Assembly: GCA_049684915.1 (NCBI GenBank) | Contig: JBAVGO010000057.1 | Location: 1-6,176, forward strand | DNA: 6,176 bases | Source of the DNA: GWB2-37-7 sp049684915 | GTDB taxonomy: Bacteria; Bacillota; Clostridia; Lutisporales; Lutisporaceae | Reading direction: 5' to 3' | Shown: positions 1 to 6,176 of the stretch, piece by piece | Numbering within the stretch: the stretch's first letter is position 1 | How the letters are laid out: each line of letters opens with the position of its first letter | The notes under the pieces: model-generated | The model's database searches: none | What the model was told of the DNA's origin: nothing | What the model saw: only the letters and a program-made list of their open reading frames with translations | Made by a program: the position numbers and the translations under genes

Positions 1-3000
1 TTCTCATAGCTAAGGTGTTTACAAACATACCCATTATGTTCTGTAAATCAGCATGTGGTCTGCCTGCTATAGGACTTCCTATTACTATATCTTCTTGTCC
101 GCTATATTTTGACAGTAATACATTGCATACCGATAACAGTGCCATGTACATGGTACTTCCTGTTTCTTTTGCTATTTGTTTTAGCTTACCTGTTAACTCT
201 TCATCTAGCTCAAAGCCTATGTTGTCACCTTCAAAGCTTTGTATGCTTGGTCTTTGATAGTCTGTTGGCATGTTAAGCACAGGCACTTCTCCCTCGAATG
301 CCTTTAGCCAATATTCTTCCTCTTTTTTGATTTCTCCAGATTTAAACAGCTCATTTTGCCATGCAGCAAAGTCTTTGTATTGTATTCTTAGCTCAGTCAA
401 CTCTTTGCCATCATATAATTCCATAAATTCCTTGGTTAATATTCCCATAGATACACCGTCAGATATTATATGATGCATGTCTATCATTAGTATATGTTCT
501 TTGTCCTTGATTTTAGTTAGTGCCACTCTGAGCAGTGGTGCTTTGCTTAAGTCAAAGGCTTTTACAAATTCGGCTGCTATTTCTCTTGCCTTTTCTTTGT
601 CCGCTTCGGTGTACTCTATTTTGAAGCTTACCTCTTTATGTACTACCTGTACTGCTTCTCCATCTATTATCTCAAAAGAGGTTCTTAAGGCTTCATGTCT
701 TTTTATTAGCTTATCAAAGGTTTCTTCAAGCTTAATCTTGTCAAGCTCTCCTTCTAGGCTCATAACCATTGGCATGTTATAGCTTATGTTGTTTTCTTCA
801 AATTGCTGTAGTGTATATATTCTCTTTTGAGCTGAGGATAATGGATAATGCTCGTGCTCCTCCACTGGCTCAATTCTACTGTATATACTTTGCTTTGTGC
901 CTTCTACATAGCTTGCTAAGCCCTTTATTGTAGGCGTTTTAAACATCTCTCTTAAAGGTACTGACACATTTAATTCCTTGTTAATTTTTGCAATTATATT
1001 TATTGCCTTTAAGGAGTGTCCTCCCAACTCAAAGAAATTATCATTTATTCCTACCTTTTCTATCCCTAATACTTCGCTCCATATTTCTGCAAGCTTTTCT
1101 TGTATTTCATTGCTTGGTGCTTCATATTCTACTCCTGTGTTTATACTTCCATCAGGCTCTGGTAATGCTTTTCTGTCTATCTTTCCATTTGTGGTCAAAG
1201 GCAGCTTGTCAAGCTGTAGAATATATGCAGGTATCATATATTCTGGCAGCTCTTCTGCTAAATGCTCTCTTAATTCACTAATTGTAAATTCTCTAATGCC
1301 AGTTATATAAGCGCATAGATAGCTGTTTCCACCTTCTTCTTCTCTCGCTATTACTATTGCTTCTTCTATTCCTTCATAGCTTAGAATTCTCGTCTCTATC
1401 TCTCCTAGCTCTATTCTAAAGCCTCTTACCTTTACTTGGTTATCTAGTCTGCCTAAGAATTCTATGTTTCCATCTGGTAACCAGCTTGCCAAGTCTCCTG
1501 TTTTGTACATTTTTTCTCCATGTACAAGAGCAAATGGATTTTCTATAAACCTTTCTGCTGTTAATTCTTCTCTATTTAGATATCCTCTTGCTAGACAATC
1601 CCCTGCTATATAGAGTTCGCCTGGTATTCCTGTTGGCTGAAGGTTTTTATTTTTATCTAATATATATATTTGTAAATTGTTTATTGGCTTACCTATAGAC
1701 AGATTATTGGTTTCCTCTGTTATATTTTTAGCCAATAACATAATACTAGTTACTGTGGTTTCTGTTGGTCCATATTCATTATAAAAATCACAGTGTTCAT
1801 TCCAATACTTAGCTAAATTTATAGGGCATATATCTCCGCCTGCTACTACACGCTTAACCTTGTATTCTTTTCTGTAATTAATATTACTTAAGAATGTAGG
1901 TACCGCATGTATATGTGTCACTTCATGTTTTATTATATATTCTTCAAAGGCTTGTATATCTAGTATTGTATCTTTATTAACTAATATTAAAGCAGCTCCA
2001 CTTAATAGTGCTATAAATATCTGTTCAATTGATGCATCAAAACAAATAGTTGAGAATTGTAATATCCTGTCTTTCTCATTAACCTTAAATTGATTTATTT
2101 GTGAGTATGCTAGATTAACTACTGATTTATGTTCTATCATTACTCCCTTTGGTTTTCCTGTGCTTCCCGAAGTATATATGATATATGCCAAGTCAGTTGC
2201 TTTGTTTATTTTGGTAACACTACTACCTTCTGCGCTATATGCTATATCTTCTATAATTATTGTTTCTCCCTCAAACTCCATATCCTTTGCCAAATGTGAC
2301 TGAGTAAGTAATATCTTTGTATTACTATCAGACAGCATGTATTCTATTCTATCCTTTGGATACTCAGGGTCTATAGGTAGATATGCCCCTCCAGCCTTAA
2401 GTGTAGCCATTATCCCTATTATCATATCTAAGGATCTGTCTATCATTATTCCTACAATGCTATCTGCTTCTACTTCTTTATTTTGTAATATTATTGCCAA
2501 ATCATTAGCTTTTGCATTTAGCTCGTTATAGGTAAGCTTTGTATTTTCATACTCTACTGCTATGTTGTCTGGTGTCTTATCTACTTGTTCTTCAAACAAT
2601 TGATTTATTGTTTTTTCTCTTGGATAATCTGCTTCTGTATTGTTAAAATCTATAAGCACTTGATGCTTTTCTTCCTCTGACAGCATTTCAACCTCTGATA
2701 ACATTAGGTTTGTATTGCTTGATATACTGCTTAGTATGTTTGTTAAATGCTTGCTCATGTTTTCTATTGTTTGTTTGTTGAACAGCTTTGTACAATAGTT
2801 TAAGGATAGCATTATTGTTTTATTTAGTTCTACAGCTGTAATAGTCATATCAAATTTTGCTATGTTATTATCAATTTCATAGGGTTTAAAGGTAAGTCCT
2901 TCTATTTGCATTTCACCTGCATCCAGGTTCTGCATTGAGAACATTACGTCAAATAGTGGATTCCTGCTTAAATCTCTTTTTATATTTAGCTTGTCTATTA

Positions 3001-6000
3001 GCTCTTCAAATTGATAATCCTGATTTTCAAAGGCTTGTAGTGAGTTTGCTTTTACTTCTTCTAAAAATTCTTTGAAGGTCTTGCTACTCTCAGGGTAGTT
3101 TCTCATAGCTAAGGTGTTTACAAACATACCCATTATACTCTGTAAATCAGCATGAGGTCTGCCTGCTATAGGACTTCCTATTATTATGTCTGCTTGTCCG
3201 CTGTATTTTGACAGTAGTACATTGTATGCTGATAGCAATACCATATACATGGTACTTCCTGTTTCCTTTGCTATTTGCTTTAGTTTACCTGTCAGCTCTT
3301 CACTTAGCTCAATGCTTATGTTATCCCCTTCAAAGCTTTGTATGCTTGGTCTTTGGTAGTCTGTTGGCATGTTAAGCACAGGCACTTCTCCCTCGAATGC
3401 CTTTAGCCAATATTCCTCTTGTTTTTTAATTTCTCCAGATTTAAACATTTCATTTTGCCATACTGCAAAGTCTTTGTATTGTATTCTTAGCTCGGTCAAC
3501 TCTTTGCCATCATATAACTCCATAAATTCCTTAGTCAGTATTCCTGTAGATATACCGTCAGATATTATATGATGCTTGTCTATCATTAGAATATGTTCCT
3601 TGTCCTTGATTTTAGCAAGTGTTACCCTGATTAATGGAGCTTTGCTTAAATCGAAGGCTTTTACAAATTCTACTGCTATTTCACTTGCCTTTTCTTTATC
3701 TGCTTCTGCATACTCTATTTCAAAGCCTGCTGCTCTATGCACTATCTGTACTGGTTCTCCTTCTATTACCTCAAAGGAGGTTCTTAATGCTTCGTGTCTT
3801 TGTATTAGTTTATTAAAGGTTTCTTCAAGTCTAGTCTTGTCAAGCTCTCCTTCTAGGGTCATCACCATTGGCATGTTATAGCTTATGTTGTTTTCTTCAA
3901 ACTGTTGTAGTGCATATATTCTCTTTTGAGCTGAGGACAATGGATAATAGTCTTTCTCCTCTACTGGCTCTATTCTGCTGTATATACTTTGCTTTGTGCC
4001 TTTTACATAGCTTGCTAAGCCCTTTATTGTAGGTGTTTTAAACATCTCAGCTAATGGCACTGACACATTTAATTCCCTGTTAATTTTTGCTGCTATATTT
4101 ATCGCCTTTAAGGAGTGTCCACCTAGCTCAAAGAAGTTATCATTTATTCCTACCTTTTGAATTCCTAATACTTCTTGCCATATGCTTACCAGCTTTTCTT
4201 CTGTTTCATTGCTTGGTGCCACATATTCTGTTCCTGTGGTTATGCTGCCATCAGGCTCTGGTAGTGCCTTTCTGTCTATCTTTCCATTTGCTGTTAATGG
4301 TAGCTTGTCAAGCTGTATAAAGTATGTTGGTATCATATATTCTGGAAGCTCTTTTAATAGATATTCTCTTAATTCACTTACAGTAAATTCCCTATTTCCT
4401 GTTATATATGCACATATATATTTATTTCCTTCTGCTTCTCTTGCTATTACCGTTGCTTCCTTTATGCCTTCGCAGCTTAGAATTCTTGCTTCTACTTCTC
4501 CTAGTTCTATTCTGTATCCCCTTATTTTTACTTGATGATCTATTCTGCCTAAAAACTCTATATTCCCGTCTTGTGACCATCTCACTAAGTCCCCAGTTTT
4601 GTACATCTTCTGAGTCATATCATAAGGGTTGTCAATAAACTTCTCTGCTGTTAATTCTGCTCTGTTTAAGTATCCTCTTGTTACTCCTGCTCCTGATATG
4701 CACAGCTCTCCTAAAACTCCTATTGGTACTGCTTTGTTGTATCTATCAACTATATAGACCTTAGCATTTGAAATCGGATATCCTATTGGTACAATAGGTG
4801 ATTTAATTTTCATATTGCTAGTTACAGAAAACACCGTTGTTACATCGCAGCATTCTGTTGGACCATATACATTGTTTATTATGCAGTTTTTATTATATTT
4901 ACTATAGTATTCGTCTACTAGTTCAGTGGATAATGCTTCTCCACCTATAACAAATTGTTTTATACCAATATCTACAGCTTGTTTCTCCAAGGTAGTCAAC
5001 ATTTTTAGATGTGTTGGAGTTCCATCTGCTACATCTATAGAGTTATTAGTATAATAATAATATAGCTTGTTTGCATCAAGTCTTGTATCTTCTGGTATTA
5101 TGCATAAAGTATGTCCTAATAGCAAGGCTGGGAATATTTGTTTTACGGATGCATCAAATACATAAGGTGATACCATCGCTACCTTAAGATTTTTATTTTC
5201 TTTATATATTCTTTCCTTTAAACCATATACTAAGTTTACAAGGTTTTTATGTTCTACCATTACTCCCTTTGGTTTGCCTGTAGAACCAGAGGTGTAGATA
5301 GTGTAAACTAAATTATTTGTTGTGTTTATATTATCTAAGTTGCTATTATCTCCCATGTATATGCTGTTATCTTTTAAGTCTATAAGCTCTATTCCAAAAT
5401 CGCCTTTGTTTGCAAGGTGTGTTTGTGTTAGTAGTATAGTTGCTTTACTGTCCTGTAGCATATATGCTATTCTGTCATTTGGATATTCTGGATCTATAGG
5501 CAGATATGCTCCTCCAGCTTTTATAATACCCATTATGCCTATTATCATTTCAGCCGATCTTTCTACCATTATTGCTACTATACTGTCAGCCTTTACTCCT
5601 TTGCTTCTTAGCACTCTTGCTATTTGATTAGATTTTTCGTTCAAGCTGCTGTATGTTAGCTTATTATCCTCATATACAACAGCAATAGAGTCTGGATTGC
5701 TTTGTGCTTGCTCTTCAAATAGCTCATGGATAGTTTCATGCTTTGGATATTCTGCTTTTGTATTGTTAAATTGTAATAATATTTGATGTTTTTCTTCTTT
5801 TGTCAGCATATCTATTTCAGATATATTTTGATTTATATTATTTGATATACCTTCTAATATGTTTGTGTAATATTCTATTAATTTTCCTATAGTCTTCTTA
5901 CTGTATAAGCTAGTACAGTAATTTAAGCTAATGTCTATATTGTCCTCTGATTCTAATGCTGTTAATGTCATATCAAATTTGGATATTTTGTTTTCTGTAT

Positions 6001-6176
6001 TATATGGCTTTATGTCTAGTTCTCCTATTGATATTTCTTTATTATCTACATTCTGCATTGAGAACATTACATCAAACAAAGGATTTCTACTCAAATCTCT
6101 TGTTACATTTAGCTTGTCTATTAACTCTTCAAATTGATAATCCTGATTTTCAAAGGCTAATAGCGAGTTTGCTTTT
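1..6176 (-). CDS. Non-ribosomal peptide synthetase, internal fragment (C-A-T-C-A-T-C), open at both ends
   Basis: This is one continuous minus-strand reading frame whose complete codons run from 6175 to 2 (2058 residues), with no stop found on hand translation. The start and stop both lie outside the window. The protein is a cytoplasmic assembly-line enzyme that activates amino acids with ATP, holds them as thioesters on phosphopantetheine carrier domains and joins them into a peptide without a ribosome. Domains in order are: partial C (residues 1-138), A (143-638), T (651-726), C (743-1180), A (1184-1671), T (1684-1759) and partial C (1776-2058). Every expected core motif is visible: HHIISDG in both C domains that cover that site, YTSGSTGKPKGV, YGPTE, YKTGDL and NGKIDRKAL in both A domains, and LGGHSLK in both T domains. 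No epimerisation, methyltransferase or thioesterase domain is present, so these are internal elongation modules. The peptide product cannot be named from this fragment. The family assignment is certain; the host as a clostridium is inferred from AT-rich codon use. Confidence 0.98.
2..850 (-). other. Condensation domain C3, N-terminal two thirds, likely LCL type
   Basis: These are the first ~283 residues of a condensation domain that usually has about 440; the rest runs off the window. It starts at YPLSSAQKRIYTLQQF (near 850) and contains RHEALRTSF, an intact HHIISDG at 455-475, YKDFAAWQNELF, IGSPIAGRPHADL and MGMFVNTLAMR, where the window ends. It would transfer the peptide from T2 to the amino acid of the next module, so at least one more module follows. 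It aligns to C2 with no gap at a 3099-base offset, and most differences are conservative or silent. Direct passage from a T domain with no epimerase, together with the start motif, favours the LCL subtype. Confidence 0.95.
901..1126 (-). other. Peptidyl carrier (thiolation) domain T2
   Basis: This carrier domain of about 76 residues follows A2. The NDNFFELGGHSLKAI motif is intact, with the phosphopantetheine serine at codon 1013-1015 (residue 1721 of the fragment). It accepts the A2 substrate, then the growing chain from C2, and passes the peptide to C3. It differs from T1 at only a few positions, mainly before the motif (EIQEKLAEIWSEVLGIEKV against ETEEKLVSIWQEVLGIQKV). The next domain is a condensation domain rather than a thioesterase or epimerase, so this module is not the last. 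Confidence 0.96.
1163..2626 (-). other. Adenylation domain A2, substrate uncertain (acidic pocket)
   Basis: This adenylation domain of about 488 residues loads T2. Core motifs in order are LTYNELNAKAN (near 2530), KAGGAYLPIDPEYP (about 2352-2397), YTSGSTGKPKGV (about 2142-2178), FDASIEQIF (about 2015-2041), NEYGPTETT (about 1750-1780), KMYKTGDLASW and GRLDNQVKVRGFRIELGE (1390-1511), and LPLTTNGKIDRKAL (about 1166-1207). The catalytic lysine is codon 1181-1183. The ten specificity positions, aligned by hand to GrsA PheA, read D-A-E-H-V-G-E-V-T-K. I do not recognise this code. It shares D-A-E, G and V with the lysine code I recall from bacitracin synthetase (D-A-E-S-I-G-S-V-V-K), and the two glutamates at 239 and 322 suggest a positively charged or polar side chain such as Lys or Orn. 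That substrate call is inference only. Its C-terminal subdomain is very like that of A1, but its core is not. Confidence 0.95.
2636..3949 (-). other. Condensation domain C2, complete, likely LCL type
   Basis: This complete condensation domain of about 438 residues joins the chain on T1 to the residue on T2. Motifs in order are YPLSSAQKRIYALQQF (start, near 3949), RHEALRTSF, HHIISDG (codons 3554-3574; the second histidine, 3569-3571, is the catalytic position), YKDFAVWQ, IGSPIAGRPHADL, MGMFVNTLAMR and RDLSRNPLFDVMFSMQN. The residue just before the HH pair is Lys (IDKHH), where C3 has Met. The upstream module has no epimerisation domain, and the start motif resembles LCL domains of Firmicute synthetases, so both substrates are inferred to be L configured. 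The front ~280 residues nearly match C3, while the C-terminal third lines up with C1. Confidence 0.95.
3100..4730. repeat. Module repeat copy 2 (matches about 1-1640)
   Basis: This is the second copy of the module repeat, covering the front of C2, T1 and the C-terminal subdomain of A1. It stays in frame with copy 1 throughout. Similarity fades above about 4700, where the sequence enters the substrate-binding core of A1. It resumes more weakly in the N-terminal part of the A domain and in the C-domain tail (offset 3120-3123, for example 2991-3053 against 6114-6176). Confidence 0.9.
4000..4225 (-). other. Peptidyl carrier (thiolation) domain T1
   Basis: This carrier domain of about 76 residues follows A1 after a short linker (PEPDGS...). 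It contains the phosphopantetheine attachment motif NDNFFELGGHSLKAI. The serine that would carry the arm is codon 4112-4114 (residue 688 of the fragment) and is intact. The helix after it (NIAAKINRELNVSVPLAEMFKTPTI) is the usual second-helix and acceptor surface. T1 holds the A1-activated residue as a thioester and serves as donor to C2. Activation requires a phosphopantetheinyl transferase encoded elsewhere. It is nearly identical to T2 at a 3099-base offset. Confidence 0.96.
4262..5749 (-). other. Adenylation domain A1, probably acidic substrate (Glu-like code)
   Basis: This ANL-superfamily adenylation domain of about 496 residues selects an amino acid, forms aminoacyl-AMP and loads T1. Core motifs in order are LTYSSLNE near 5650, KAGGAYLPIDPEYP (about 5475-5520), YTSGSTGKPKGV (about 5262-5305), FDASVKQIF (about 5129-5158), VYGPTECCD (about 4840-4870), KMYKTGDLVRW and GRIDHQVKIRGYRIELGE (4489-4606), and LPLTANGKIDRKAL (about 4265-4306). 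The catalytic lysine is codon 4280-4282. Aligned by hand to GrsA PheA, the specificity residues 235/236/239/278/299/301/322/330/331/517 read D-A-K-D-V-G-V-D-V-K. The known Firmicute glutamate code is D-A-K-D-L-G-V-V-D-K, so seven of ten agree, and Lys239 would pair with a side-chain carboxylate. Glutamate is the best guess, with Gln or another acidic residue possible. The substrate core is about nine residues longer than in A2 between the P-loop and YGPTE. Confidence 0.95.
5765..6175 (-). other. Condensation domain C1, C-terminal part only
   Basis: These are the last ~138 residues of a condensation domain; the catalytic HHxxxDG half lies beyond the window. Visible landmarks are AFENQDYQFEELIDKL (a variant of the usual HQDYPFEELV motif, with Asn and Gln replacing His and Pro) and RDLSRNPLFDVMFSMQN, the late C-domain motif. 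These are followed by the KFDMTLTA and SLNYCTSLY segments that close the domain. It would form the peptide bond that brings in the amino acid selected by A1. The stretch aligns without gaps to the end of C2 at an offset of 3123 bases, but is clearly more diverged (TALESEDNIDI against TAVELNKTIML) than the front halves of C2 and C3 are from each other. C subtype cannot be judged from this part. Confidence 0.93.

Larger units (their letters stand above)
1..1640. repeat. Module repeat copy 1 (matches about 3100-4730)
   Basis: This stretch covers the front of C3, T2 and the C-terminal subdomain of A2. It matches 3100-4730 in direct orientation. The offset is exactly 3099 bases from position 1 to beyond 1180, then falls to 3090 by about 1580 because A2 carries three extra codons (near the ENPF... 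loop and in EEEGGNSY). The match is very high at DNA level, including an exact 59-base run at 258-316 equal to 3357-3415. It is a coding repeat produced by NRPS module duplication, not a mobile element. Confidence 0.9.

Noticed and set aside
850..1000. Epimerisation or dual condensation/epimerisation domain after T2
   Set aside because: The domain after each T begins with the normal YPLSSAQKRIY condensation start and keeps HHIISDG. I see no additional HH motif near the N-terminus as in dual domains, and no separate ~450-residue E domain.
477..3881. Plus-strand open frames such as 477-782 and 3576-3881 (equal lengths, similar proteins)
   Set aside because: They lie opposite the NRPS frame. 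They resemble each other only because the two modules repeat at 3099 bases, and their Ser/Leu/Ile-rich translations have no recognisable domain or ribosome binding site.
978..4535. Overlapping plus-strand frames 978-1310, 988-1281, 4087-4320, 4182-4535 and 4408-4638
   Set aside because: They are antisense shadows of the T and A-domain tails. Their hydrophobic leucine runs come from complements of Lys/Glu-rich codons, so they are not membrane proteins.
1..4730. Direct repeats considered as an insertion sequence or transposon pair
   Set aside because: Both copies encode the same in-frame NRPS domains, with no terminal inverted repeats, no transposase and no target duplications. Module duplication explains them fully.
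4262..5749. Possible inserted tailoring (methyltransferase) domain in A1, because it is longer than A2
   Set aside because: The extra length is only about nine residues between the P-loop and YGPTE, far too short for a methyltransferase and no SAM motif is seen.
1..6176. Promoters, terminators, riboswitches, tRNAs or CRISPR repeats
   Set aside because: The whole window is coding on the minus strand, so there is no intergenic space, and the only repeats are the domain repeats.

Overview
The window is the interior of one very large gene read on the minus strand. It is a multimodular non-ribosomal peptide synthetase (NRPS) of a low-GC Firmicute, most likely a clostridium. Reading 6175 down to 2 gives 2058 consecutive sense codons with no stop. 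Neither the true start nor the true end lies in the window. The DNA is strongly AT-rich (roughly one third GC by eye), with heavy use of ATA for Ile, AGA for Arg and A/T third positions. The C-domain wording (SSAQKRIY, SYNMP, HHIISDG) is typical of Firmicute synthetases.

In the direction of translation (high to low coordinates) the layout is: the C-terminal end of a condensation domain (C1, 6175-5765); adenylation domain A1 (5749-4262); carrier domain T1 (4225-4000); a complete condensation domain C2 (3949-2636); adenylation domain A2 (2626-1163); carrier domain T2 (1126-901); and the N-terminal two thirds of a third condensation domain C3 (850-2). This is an uninterrupted C-A-T / C-A-T / C series with no epimerisation, methylation, thioesterase or docking domain. 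Each module is about 1030 residues. There is no intergenic sequence, promoter, RNA gene or terminator.

How the parts work together: each A domain activates one amino acid as its aminoacyl-AMP and loads it onto the phosphopantetheine arm of the following T domain (serines at 4112-4114 and 1013-1015). C2 joins the chain on T1 to the residue on T2, and C3 passes the product to the next, unseen module. All visible catalytic motifs are intact. The ten-residue specificity codes read by hand are D-A-K-D-V-G-V-D-V-K for A1 (resembles the glutamate code) and D-A-E-H-V-G-E-V-T-K for A2 (no match I recognise; acidic pocket).

The two modules are nearly identical through the C-domain front half, T domain and A-domain tail (3099-base period, including an exact 59-base repeat). 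They diverge sharply in the substrate-binding core of the A domains, which suggests module duplication with core replacement or ongoing gene conversion. No new class of system is seen. The points of interest are the unusual specificity codes and the mosaic repeat structure.
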